Assembly (NCBI GenBank): GCA_020161395.1
Contig: JAIUOE010000007.1
Coordinates: 124,001-188,000 of the forward strand
Origin: Bacteroidota bacterium
GTDB taxonomy: Bacteria; Bacteroidota; Ignavibacteria; Ignavibacteriales; Ignavibacteriaceae
Length of the DNA stretch: 64,000 nt
Reading direction: 5' to 3'
The first letter of the stretch is position 1. Every line of letters starts with the position of its first letter. Positions 10,134 to 17,893 of this stretch are shown piece after piece. The translations under genes were made by a program, and so were the position numbers. A model generated the notes under the pieces. That model worked only from the letters and a program-made list of their open reading frames with translations. It did not search any database and was not told where the DNA came from.

Positions 10134-10312
10134 AACCAAGTTTTCTTTTTTATCTATGTACTTCTTCTGAACCAAGGAGCCTTAAAGGTTCACAAGAGAG
10201 CTGATTTATCAAAAATTAAAAAAACCGAGGAGCATTTTGATTCAATCGTTCTCCCCAAAGAGATGATTTCAACGAAGATGTAGTTACCAAGTTAATTGAA
10301 TGTTTTAAATGA
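10134..10312 (+). pseudogene. 3' remnant of an unidentified gene
   Basis: An open reading with protein-like composition runs through LLNQGALKVHKRADLSK and KKTEEHFDSIVLPKE. A one-base backward shift near 10262 then lets it continue as DDFNEDVVTKLIECFK with a stop at 10310-10312, directly before a terminator. The two halves join smoothly, which suggests a real gene end that lost its start and gained a frameshift. The family is not recognised. Confidence 0.3.
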
Positions 10313-10344
10313 AGGCTGTCTTAAAATTGGGGCAGCCTTTTTTT
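10313..10344 (+). terminator. rho-independent terminator
   Basis: AGGCTGTC (10313-10320) pairs with GGCAGCCT (10331-10338, one G-T pair) before a T run. It points rightward with only a gene remnant upstream, so it is probably a leftover of that lost gene. Confidence 0.65.
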
Positions 10345-10410
10345 GATCAAAGTGAAAAGATAGATATTGGAAAAAATATTAATAGATCAGGTACCGCTTT
10401 CGGTTTAATC

Positions 10411-11790
10411 TTACTTTATCCGAATAAACTTATATTTTGCCACAAATGTATCTGGGATGGCTAATTTATAATTATCTCTTTTAAAGTTGTATGTCAATTT
10501 AAATGAGTCAACCCTCCAAGTATCCGGAAATTTTGGATAAACATCACCTGAAATAGTGTTACCATCAAGGTCATGAGTGTAAGAGTTCATAACAGTAGTT
10601 ACCCATTCATTTTCCTGCCACTCTTGTAAAGTTAAAGTCAACATATTCCCGTTTTTGTCATAAGTATTTGAGGTTCTGTTAACCTTGAACCACCCGTTAT
10701 TTCCCCAAAATTCCTCTAAAGAGATTAATAAGTTTCCCTTTTTATCAAAAGTGTTGGATCGTCTGCTTTTATTTACCCACCTGTTATTTTCCCAAAATTC
10801 CTCCAAACAAATTAATAAATTTCCCTTTGTATCAAAAGTGTTGGATCGTCTGCTCGAATTGACCCACCTGTTATTTTCCCAAAATTCCTCTAAAAAGATT
10901 AATAAATTTCCCTTTGTATCAAAAGTGTTAAATGATCTGCTGGAATTGACCCATTTGTTTCCTTTCCAGTTTTCTATTAAACTGATTAGCAAGTTTCCTT
11001 TTGTATCATAAGTGTTAGATGATCTGCTGGAATTGACCCATGTATTGTTTTCCCAGATTTCTTCCAAATAGATTAATTGATTACCATTTTTATCATAAGT
11101 GGATGAGGCTTTTTCCAAATTTGTCCAACTATTTTCATCTAAATATTTATTCGAATTCGTTAATCGATTTCCATCTTTGCCATAGGTATAATATTGATCA
11201 TCAGTATTAAAATGACTGTTATCACCCCACTGTTTCCACAATTGTGTCAACATTTTCCCGTGACTGTCATATGTATAATAAACTTTTGTTGCTTCATACA
11301 CCCTGATAGAATCTTCGGGGATACCCGGGAGAATACCTGTGGTGTCATAAAATCCTTCTGCCGGAAATCTAACAAAATATGTTCTGGTTTGTTTACTAGA
11401 TTCTTGCAACTCTGTTAACTTTTTCCCATTCTCATTATAAGTGAATGACTCCCTCCATGAAAAAATCCATTTATTGTTAGCCTCTCCTCCCCACTCTTCC
11501 CAAAGTTCAGACAAAATGTTTCCCGATGTGTCATAGGTATAGGATACTCGACTGGGGAATGCTTGTCCGATCACCTGTTTTGTCATCCTTCCTTCATCAT
11601 CGTAGGTGAAGTTGTAAATCTCTACCGGAGTGGTGACAGATAAAAGAATATATCTTCCTGAATCAGGTGGTATGTTTGATGATTGGTGTAGCAAATTCTT
11701 TGATCTTTCAAGTGTTTCACCATTACAACGGTTTTGAAATAAAAACAAGAAAGAGAAACATAGAAAAACGAATAAATATATTGAACGCAT
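10411..11790 (-). CDS. secreted YD-repeat (RHS-like) protein
   Basis: A 459-residue protein with an N-terminal signal sequence (about 1-24) and then some twelve copies of a 25-30-residue motif of the form xxTYDxxGNxLxxLxExWxxNxW. This resembles the YD/RHS repeats of surface and toxin-delivery proteins, which fold into beta-wrapped shells. There is no RHS core, toxin tip, lipobox or T9SS sorting domain; it ends in AKYKFIRIK. The middle repeats are 29 residues (87 bp) long and nearly identical in DNA, so the array has grown recently. It was probably transferred with the surrounding segment. A binding or shielding role is a guess. Confidence 0.7.
   Translation of the reverse strand: MRSIYLFVFLCFSFLFLFQNRCNGETLERSKNLLHQSSNIPPDSGRYILLSVTTPVEIYNFTYDDEGRMTKQVIGQAFPSRVSYTYDTSGNILSELWEEWGGEANNKWIFSWRESFTYNENGKKLTELQESSKQTRTYFVRFPAEGFYDTTGILPGIPEDSIRVYEATKVYYTYDSHGKMLTQLWKQWGDNSHFNTDDQYYTYGKDGNRLTNSNKYLDENSWTNLEKASSTYDKNGNQLIYLEEIWENNTWVNSSRSSNTYDTKGNLLISLIENWKGNKWVNSSRSFNTFDTKGNLLIFLEEFWENNRWVNSSRRSNTFDTKGNLLICLEEFWENNRWVNKSRRSNTFDKKGNLLISLEEFWGNNGWFKVNRTSNTYDKNGNMLTLTLQEWQENEWVTTVMNSYTHDLDGNTISGDVYPKFPDTWRVDSFKLTYNFKRDNYKLAIPDTFVAKYKFIRIK
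10656..11177 (-). repeat. 87-bp tandem repeats inside the YD-repeat gene
   Basis: The word TATCAAAAGTG or its close variants recurs at 10656, 10743, 10830, 10917, 11004 and 11091, exactly 87 bases apart. The units beginning at 10743, 10830 and 10917 are the most alike. Each encodes one 29-residue repeat. Confidence 0.85.
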
Positions 11791-12323
11791 ATTTGTCTCC
11801 TGTGAAATAATTCGTCCAAATAAAGTAGATTGTTGACTTTAACTTATGAATAAAGAATGGATTTGCAAAAAGTTAATAAAAAATTTTCAATACCAGCAGT
11901 AATGATTTATTTGCTAGTGCGATGATTTTAAAATTGGCATACTCAGCCTTTAAAGCCTTCCCGGCATAGGTCCACCGGAATGGTTTCGCCTGAGTTAGGT
12001 TATATGTTTCTAATATATTCAACAATCTGATTCATAAGTTCTTGCTTCGATTACCATAACCCTCCCTTCAATACATCCTTAGTTAACATGTTAAACCATA
12101 ATTCTATTTTGTTCAGCATGGATGAATTTGTCAGTGTCTCACGGGTATATACATTTTTGGAGTTGCTCAACCAGGACTTAATGACTTTGTGCTTGTGAAC
12201 CTTTTTAACACATTAATCATACCATTTGCCATTTAAGTATTGTACATTTTGACAAGAAATGATTACTTTCGACTGAAAGAATATCGATTGCTCTCAAATT
12301 TAAATATTTTTTGAGGCGACTTT
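11791..12323. other. 533-base gap holding a transposase relic
   Basis: There is no intact gene. It contains the upstream region of the leftward YD-repeat gene, a decayed IS630-type transposase fragment on the minus strand (about 11930-12200), and AT-rich sequence running up to the duplicated thrC end. Confidence 0.6.
11930..12200 (-). pseudogene. IS630-family transposase C-terminal relic
   Basis: Read leftward from 12200, the translation gives VHKHKVIKSWLSNS, then SSMLNKIELWFNMLTK, a stop codon, SKQELMNQIVEYI, and after a frameshift ETYNLTQAKPFRWTYAGKAL. These fall in the order and spacing of the IS630 DDE transposase end (HKHKxVxxWL, SWLNxxExWF, LTR/K, a KSxxEL helix, AKPFxWTYxGK). The front of the gene is gone, and an in-frame stop plus a frameshift make it dead. 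No terminal inverted repeats were recognised. Confidence 0.75.
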
Positions 12324-12857
12324 ATGAGAAGTCTGATGACGAAATTCGCCGGTCTTCCCGTGAAGAAATTTTACGCAGCGCTGAACAATAATGATGTTTT
12401 TGCAAAGTATCTCGAAACCGGAGAGTTTGTTCCACAGCCGACAATTCAGACCCTGTCGAATGCCATGGATGTGGGAAACCCCAGCAATCTTGAAAGAATA
12501 ACTTCGCTTTACCATGGTGATCTGAACGCGATGCGAAGAGACATTTCCGCAAGGAGCTACTCAAACGATGAGACATTTTTCATGATTGGAGCAACCTGGA
12601 ATGAGTGCGGATATCTGGCAGATCCCCATACCAGTGTGGGACTGCTTTATGCAAGTGACATGGAGGTTAAATTGCCCAAAGACAATTTTGTGGTTATGTC
12701 CACAGCTCATCCTGCAAAATTTTATGGCGATGTCAGTAGTGCAACCGGTATCAATTTTGATATTCCCGAAAGACTCGAAACATGTCTAAAAAAGAAGAAA
12801 GAAAGTGTTGTAATGGGAACTGAATATGACGAGTTTAAGGGGCTATTACTGAAGTAG
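12324..12857 (+). pseudogene. thrC: duplicate 3' third of threonine synthase
   Basis: This 177-codon open frame matches residues of about 257-428 of the full thrC at 8079-9377, with 13 amino-acid changes in about 170 by my count. The first 80 or so residues are identical although the DNA differs at many third positions. It lacks the PLP lysine and the whole front domain, so it cannot be an active enzyme. A GAGG precedes an ATG at 12324, so it might still be translated. The pattern suits a displaced native thrC end left by an insertion. Alternatives are a partial duplication or gene conversion. Confidence 0.85.
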
Positions 12858-12998
12858 CTTCGCAGTCCGGTGGCAATTTGATCTCGTTTACGCATATTCT
12901 GAAGAAAAAATTTGTGATTTTTCGGAATTGAGTATTTTTTTTCTATTTTAAACAATTGACTTTTTATTTAACGGGAAGAAAAATAATTTTGAGGAGTT

Positions 12999-13565
12999 AT
13001 GTCACAGTCAGGCCAAACACCGGTTCGAAAGAAAAAAAACAACCAGATGCAGATGATGGGAATCCTCATCGCAATCATAGTTGTGTTGACAGCAACAGTG
13101 CTCATCATCGTGTTGAGCAACTCACCCAATCAAAACAAACCGGGCACGGAAAATCAGTCAGCCAGGGACACTGCCGGCAACAAACCAGGTACTCAGGCAC
13201 CCGAAACAGTCTATGTTGAAAAAACGGAGAAGAAGAATGGAGACGGGGATACTTATGCCGGTACTCTGCCCGGTAAATACCCTGAAGTAAGTTTAAGAGA
13301 ATTGACATTTGATGATATCAGAGGGAAGCATGTTTGGGAAGTGATATTAATGAGAAATGAAGTGTATGCACGATACGGTTACAAATTTAAATTGAGCTGG
13401 GAATTGAAAGATCATTTCAACTCGCAGCCATGGTACACACCAAGATATGATAATGTGGATCAGATGCTTACCCCCCTTGAAAAGAAGAATGTCAATTTTC
13501 TCGTTCTTCATACACCGAAATATGACATCAACAATATAAAGGGCAGCAACACTTATGTTCGTTAG
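12999..13565 (+). CDS. membrane-anchored YARHG-domain protein
   Basis: A 188-residue protein with a charged N-tail, one membrane helix (about 24-44, GILIAIIVVLTATVLIIVL), a low-complexity linker, and a C-terminal YARHG domain (about 100-170). The domain contains LRNEVYARYGYKF-like sequence (here MRNEVYARYGYKF) followed by FNSQPWYTPRYDN and LTPLEKKNVNFL. YARHG domains are extracellular and often travel with peptidases or cell-wall enzymes; their role is unknown. A strong TGAGGAG site precedes the ATG. The next gene, a serine hydrolase, starts inside its last codons (13555). Confidence 0.8.
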   Translation: MSQSGQTPVRKKKNNQMQMMGILIAIIVVLTATVLIIVLSNSPNQNKPGTENQSARDTAGNKPGTQAPETVYVEKTEKKNGDGDTYAGTLPGKYPEVSLRELTFDDIRGKHVWEVILMRNEVYARYGYKFKLSWELKDHFNSQPWYTPRYDNVDQMLTPLEKKNVNFLVLHTPKYDINNIKGSNTYVR

Positions 13566-14748
13566 AGGACATAAGAAGTTACCGAAGTGGAGTCCGTTAA
13601 GGATTCTGATATTTTCACTGGTGATCATTTTTTCGATTTGCGGTTGTTCGGAAAGCAAGAATCAGCAACAGATTTCCGATGTCAAATCAACGCCTGACAG
13701 CGTACACCCGGAAACCGTTGAACCTGAAAAAGCAGAGCAATTTGATTCAGCGCTTGTAGCATCTCTCACTAAACTGGTGGATTCAGCCTCATTTTCAGGT
13801 GTTGTAAATATCACTTCGAAAGACGGGAAAGTGTTTGAAAGAACATACGGTTACTCAAACTTTGAAGAGGGAATAAAAAACAGTGATTCCACATTTTTTC
13901 AAATTGCTTCCCTCACAAAAATATTCACAGCAATTGGTGTGTACGACCTTGTGAACAAAGGGAAAATGAAATTCACCGACCCCTTCACAAAACATTTGAA
14001 GACAAAACTGCCTTACAACAATGTTCAAATAAAGCACCTTCTTAATCACACCAGCGGAATCCCTGATTATTTTAGTCTCGCAGAAAAGTACTTTAAAGGT
14101 CCGGCGGGACCTGACAACCGTGAGATTTTTGGTTTGTACTCAGCCAACTCTGTGAAACTGAAATTCACTCCCGGAAGCAATTTTGAATACTCAAACATCA
14201 ATTATATTATTCTTTCTTCAATAATCGAAGATGTCTCGGGAATGCCGTTTGAGCGGTATCTGAGGGAATCGGTTTCTGTCGTTCCTGATCACCCGTCTGT
14301 CTATTCCAAAAATGAATTGAAGGATTCTTTCAAACAGGTGGCAATTGCTTATGCTTCAACCGGGAAGAAATATCAAAAAGTTTCTGCCGGTGCGACAAGG
14401 ATCCTTGACAACAGGAAAGGGTCAGGAGGATTATATATCAGAGCCGGACAACTTCATGACTGGCTATGCCGCCTTTTCTTCAAAAATGACTATTATTCCG
14501 GGGCATTGCACAATGCCGGACTGAATAAATCGCTGGATTCGAGAAACTACATTTTTGGATTTTACAAAGGGAAGATTGCAGGGAATGAATATCTCTACTG
14601 TTACGGAAAAAATCCGGGGATGAACTCTTTTTGTGCGTATCTGCCAAAACAGGAAATTATAATAACAATATCAGGCAATCATGAATTTAACAGCCAGAAT
14701 ACAGGTGAAAAGTTTGTTTCAACGATTATTTCAGCAAAGAAGAAGTAA
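13555..14748 (+). CDS. beta-lactamase-fold serine hydrolase, probable lipoprotein
   Basis: A 397-residue protein of the class C beta-lactamase / penicillin-binding fold (often labelled serine hydrolase). The catalytic S-x-x-K is Ser119-Leu-Thr-Lys122, LLNHTSGIPDY follows, and the tyrosine motif is YSN near 211-213. The usual third motif (H/K-T/S-G) appears replaced by CYGKNPGMN, so the activity may be altered. The N-terminus has a hydrophobic segment ending in SICGC, a plausible lipobox with Cys31. It overlaps the YARHG gene by 11 bases and is itself overlapped by the M15 peptidase gene, suggesting one envelope-related operon. Confidence 0.82.
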   Translation: MFVRGHKKLPKWSPLRILIFSLVIIFSICGCSESKNQQQISDVKSTPDSVHPETVEPEKAEQFDSALVASLTKLVDSASFSGVVNITSKDGKVFERTYGYSNFEEGIKNSDSTFFQIASLTKIFTAIGVYDLVNKGKMKFTDPFTKHLKTKLPYNNVQIKHLLNHTSGIPDYFSLAEKYFKGPAGPDNREIFGLYSANSVKLKFTPGSNFEYSNINYIILSSIIEDVSGMPFERYLRESVSVVPDHPSVYSKNELKDSFKQVAIAYASTGKKYQKVSAGATRILDNRKGSGGLYIRAGQLHDWLCRLFFKNDYYSGALHNAGLNKSLDSRNYIFGFYKGKIAGNEYLYCYGKNPGMNSFCAYLPKQEIIITISGNHEFNSQNTGEKFVSTIISAKKK

Positions 14749-15595
14749 AAATTTGTTTAAGTGGTTGGTCGTATTCGGGTTATTATCGCTGTGTTGTCAG
14801 TCGGAAGTCAAGACCGAAACAAAACATGCCTCACCCAAACCGGAAGTTGAGACCGGACAGAAGAAGCCACACCCTTTCGTGATCGCGTATCCTGATTTTA
14901 TCGATTCAGTCTCCTCAAATATTATCTATTGGAAAGACGGTACGAAAATGCCATTGAAAACCACATCAAAAAAAGAGATCGATCTTAAGAAAATAAGTGA
15001 CAAGGAATTTGAAAGGCTGCTCTCCACTTCCGATCCTTTCATGATGCTGTCACCCGAATATCCATACTTGAAAGAAATTAAGGCACCCGGTAAAAATGAA
15101 GATCCTGGTCGATTCAGGAACATTGAATTTTTAAAGAAAATTTATGGCGCCAATCAAGGCAAAGTCGGGAAAAATCTTGTTACAGTGAAGTGGCTCAGGA
15201 AGAATGTGAACAAGTCGTTTCAGGTCAACAAGATGAACGGTGCTGCTGCATCGCTTCAAAAAATTTCGGATGAGCTTGATAAACTCCCGAAAAAATTCAT
15301 GAAGTATCTTGACAATCCTGCCGGCACATTCATGTGGAGAAACATTGCAGGCACCGACAACCTGAGTGTGCACAGTTTTGCCATCGCAATTGACATCAAT
15401 GTGAATCAGAGTCACTATTGGCGGGGATACAAAAAGGAGAAAGACGGGTTACTGAAGTTCAGGAATAATATCCCGATGGAGATAGTGGAAATTTTCGAAA
15501 AGCACGGATGGATATGGGGCGGCAGGTGGTACCATTTTGATACGATGCACTTTGAATACCGCCCCGAAATAATAGAGTCCGCTAAGAGAAGGTGA
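14681..15595 (+). CDS. M15-type D,D-carboxypeptidase-like lipoprotein
   Basis: A zinc peptidase of the M15 (VanY-like) group, expected to trim peptidoglycan peptides in the periplasm. The motif SVHSFAIAIDI (about 231-241) supplies the S-x-H-x6-D zinc pattern, and WYHFDTMHFEYRPE near the end supplies the second histidine motif. The ATG used here overlaps the previous gene by 68 bases. A TTG at 14753 would give MFKWLVVFGLLSLCC, a neater lipoprotein signal with a lipobox at the Cys pair, and may be the true start. It ends 14 bases inside the convergent gene 15582-16697. Confidence 0.82.
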   Translation: MNLTARIQVKSLFQRLFQQRRSKNLFKWLVVFGLLSLCCQSEVKTETKHASPKPEVETGQKKPHPFVIAYPDFIDSVSSNIIYWKDGTKMPLKTTSKKEIDLKKISDKEFERLLSTSDPFMMLSPEYPYLKEIKAPGKNEDPGRFRNIEFLKKIYGANQGKVGKNLVTVKWLRKNVNKSFQVNKMNGAAASLQKISDELDKLPKKFMKYLDNPAGTFMWRNIAGTDNLSVHSFAIAIDINVNQSHYWRGYKKEKDGLLKFRNNIPMEIVEIFEKHGWIWGGRWYHFDTMHFEYRPEIIESAKRR

Positions 15596-16697
15596 TGTTC
15601 CTTTCCTTCAGGTGGTTCAGAACATAGTCGAAGCAGGTATCTGACATACCGATGATTTCGGGCGGAAAACAACCTTTTTCGGTGAAGAGTCCATTGAGAA
15701 GCAAACCCGCACCAGCTGTACATGTGTAACCTGTGGTTCGGGACATTGATGAAACTCCCGATTCGGGGTCATACCTGTCGAGAAGTGTCTGTATAACCTC
15801 AATTTCCTCACCCGCAACGGTTCTTTGGGACCTGAGCCGCATCACCGTGAACTCATGTTCTGCTGCACCAAGTTTCCAGTCCTTGAAAAGTAACTTCGAA
15901 GTAAAATCTCTTGGTTTTACCATTTTTCCTTGAAATTCAATTTCATCTTCGGAGAGGAATCCGACATGTCTGAGGGCTTTTATCAAGTCGATATGTCCCG
16001 GATAACGGAGTGTCATTTCCCGCATGTCATCAACGGGGATGGTCTCGAGGATTGATCTAAGTCCATCGGTGTAGAAAGCCTCCAGAGTGCCGATTCCGTC
16101 AAAATCCACCATTTCACTTCCGGAAAGAGCTTCACGGGTTACAATTCTGCCACCTTCCTTCACACGGGCGGGACGGGTATATTCTTCAAGCACATCCACG
16201 GGTGAAAATGGTGCCTTATACTGGAAGGGATATCTTCTTTCCGCCGGCAAACCGCCAACCATGCACTCGAGGAATTTCACCCCTCCTTTCGCATACTGGT
16301 TTCCGAACCAAAGATTGCTCAGTCCCGGCGCCACTCCAAAATCAACTATCGCGGTTACTCCTTTTTCTTTTGCGAGTTTATTCAATGGGGAATAATCCTC
16401 AGGAAAGAAGGAGATGTCGACGATATTTTTCCCGGCGTTTATAACCGTTTCCACGGTTTTATAACCCATAAAGCCGGGAACGGCACCGACAACAATATCT
16501 GCATCTTTTATCAGTACACCTGTGTTTTTCGCATCCGACAGGTCGGCAGAAACAGTGTTTATACCATATTGTGCGAGAAGAGAGAGATTGCCTTCATCGA
16601 GATCGACAGAGGTGACCGCATATGATTTTGCGAGGTCACGGGCAATTGCGCGACCGACCATACCGGCTCCCAGAACTGTTACTTGCTTCATAATCAT
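15582..16697 (-). CDS. saccharopine dehydrogenase-like oxidoreductase
   Basis: A 371-residue enzyme with an N-terminal Rossmann loop VLGAGMVGR (about residues 8-16), followed by DADIVVGAVPGFMG and VDFGVAPGLSNL, which mark the LYS9-type saccharopine dehydrogenase family. Family members act on saccharopine, carboxynorspermidine or related amino-acid conjugates with NAD(P). The exact substrate is unclear and no lysine genes are nearby. A second start, MKQ at 16691, is equally possible. It is convergent with the M15 gene, overlapping it by 14 bases. Confidence 0.8.
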   Translation of the reverse strand: MIMKQVTVLGAGMVGRAIARDLAKSYAVTSVDLDEGNLSLLAQYGINTVSADLSDAKNTGVLIKDADIVVGAVPGFMGYKTVETVINAGKNIVDISFFPEDYSPLNKLAKEKGVTAIVDFGVAPGLSNLWFGNQYAKGGVKFLECMVGGLPAERRYPFQYKAPFSPVDVLEEYTRPARVKEGGRIVTREALSGSEMVDFDGIGTLEAFYTDGLRSILETIPVDDMREMTLRYPGHIDLIKALRHVGFLSEDEIEFQGKMVKPRDFTSKLLFKDWKLGAAEHEFTVMRLRSQRTVAGEEIEVIQTLLDRYDPESGVSSMSRTTGYTCTAGAGLLLNGLFTEKGCFPPEIIGMSDTCFDYVLNHLKERNITFS

Positions 16698-16785
16698 CCG
16701 GAGTTTATGAGTAAAAAATAATCAATATTACAAAAATATAAGAAAGACGGGTAGCTTTTTTTTAATAAATGCTTATATTTGAATA

Positions 16786-16877
16786 ATATTTTTACCAAAG
16801 TTTGTTGACTTGTTCTTCCCCTGACAAGTCAACCTTAATGACGATCCCCGGCTACCCCCCATTGCCGGGGTTTTTTT
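16786..16877 (+). ncRNA. candidate small RNA with two hairpins
   Basis: Between two divergent genes, a 10-bp perfect inverted repeat GTTGACTTGT / ACAAGTCAAC (16804-16813, 16824-16833) is followed by a GC-rich hairpin with a T run. A TATATTTG at 16774-16781 fits the Bacteroidetes -7 box TAnnTTTG. No reading frame of note lies between box and terminator, so a free-standing RNA of about 90 bases is possible. A leader of the 16970 gene is the alternative. Confidence 0.4.
16846..16877 (+). terminator. rho-independent terminator with no gene upstream
   Basis: CCCCGGC (16846-16852) pairs with GCCGGGG (16864-16870), followed by seven T. There is no T run on the other side, so it works rightward, yet the gene to its left runs leftward from 16697. 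Confidence 0.85.
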
Positions 16878-16969
16878 ATGCCCTGTCATAATTTCCTGAC
16901 CTGACTGTTCCGCCTGTTTTGTCTATTTTACTTATGTAAAAAAAATCTTTTATTTAAAGGAAACATATA

Positions 16970-17893
16970 GTGAGATCAATTACAGTTATGCTTCTTTTGT
17001 TTTTTGCGGTTTCAGTGACAGAAGCCCAGAGAACAGAGAAAGTAGTGTCAATGACGAACAAAATTCTTGTTGCTCCGCAGGAATCACCCGATGGTAAAAC
17101 CATTGCATTTACGCAGGAAGGTTACAACGGGATATTTCTGATGAACAGCAACAGGGAAATCAAAGAATTAACAGCAGACAATGCTTCCGGTTTTGGATTC
17201 CGGTGGCTCAACGATAATTCAGGAATTGTAGCGCGCAGTGCCAGATTTATCGACATACGCCGCGAAAACAGCGTGGTAATCTACAGTCTGAATGGCGAAA
17301 ACACACTTCAATTGAGCGAGTTTTCGGGAAGGATGACCATAATGCCTTCTGTTTCCACCAGCGGAGATATCTGTTTTGTGGAAAACGGCACTCTGAAAAG
17401 CTACGATCCGCTCACGAAAAACTCTTCTCTTTCATCACCGAAAGGCATTGCCGCATTTATTGAGAATGATAAAATATCGGTCGTTTCAGCGGGTTCTGCA
17501 AAAAGAGTGATTGAACCGGTAAAAGGTCAAAGGTGTATTAATGCAACACTGTCACCCGACGGGAGCAGGATTGCATTTGAAATTCTCGGCGGGAATCTTT
17601 ATCTGATAAATTCTGATGGTTCAGGACTTGTCGATCTTGGTAGGGGCTACCGTGCTGCATGGTCTCCCGACTCAAAATATATTTCGTATATGCTCACCGA
17701 AGATGACGGACACTTCATAACAGGATCGGAATTGTATATCGTAAAAACTGACGGTTCCGGTAAGAAGATGATCACAAATTCCACCGATAAAATAGAGATG
17801 AACCCTTCATTCAGTGCCGATGGTAAATCAATTTATTTTGACAATGCCACTGACGGAGCGATCTATAAAATGGAAGTGGAGGCATTCAAATGA
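16970..17893 (+). CDS. secreted TolB-like beta-propeller protein
   Basis: A 307-residue protein with a signal peptide (about 1-19, ending in TEAQ) and repeated PD40/TolB-type blades: SPDGKTIAFTQEG, SPDGSRIAFEILGG, AWSPDSKYISYML, FSADGKSIYFDN. Such propellers are protein-interaction platforms in the periplasm or at the surface. It starts with GTG after an AAAGGA site. Its end overlaps the next gene, the T9SS amidase, by four bases, so the two are probably co-produced and may work together. No catalytic residues are evident. Confidence 0.78.
   Translation: MRSITVMLLLFFAVSVTEAQRTEKVVSMTNKILVAPQESPDGKTIAFTQEGYNGIFLMNSNREIKELTADNASGFGFRWLNDNSGIVARSARFIDIRRENSVVIYSLNGENTLQLSEFSGRMTIMPSVSTSGDICFVENGTLKSYDPLTKNSSLSSPKGIAAFIENDKISVVSAGSAKRVIEPVKGQRCINATLSPDGSRIAFEILGGNLYLINSDGSGLVDLGRGYRAAWSPDSKYISYMLTEDDGHFITGSELYIVKTDGSGKKMITNSTDKIEMNPSFSADGKSIYFDNATDGAIYKMEVEAFK

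Larger units (their letters stand above)
9951..10410. other. 460-base gap holding a gene remnant
   Basis: There is no intact gene here. The stretch holds AT-rich sequence upstream of the leftward 9468-9950 gene, a broken coding remnant (10134-10312) and a terminator (10313-10344). Confidence 0.6.

Noticed and set aside
10685-11011. Open + strand frame of 108 codons opposite the YD-repeat gene
   Set aside because: It is a shadow of the 87-bp repeats; the product is repetitive (FSQNSSKxINKFPF) with no ribosome site.
9378-12323. Prophage or intact genomic island
   Set aside because: No integrase, phage structural gene or att repeats other than the thrC duplication are visible; described only as an inserted segment.
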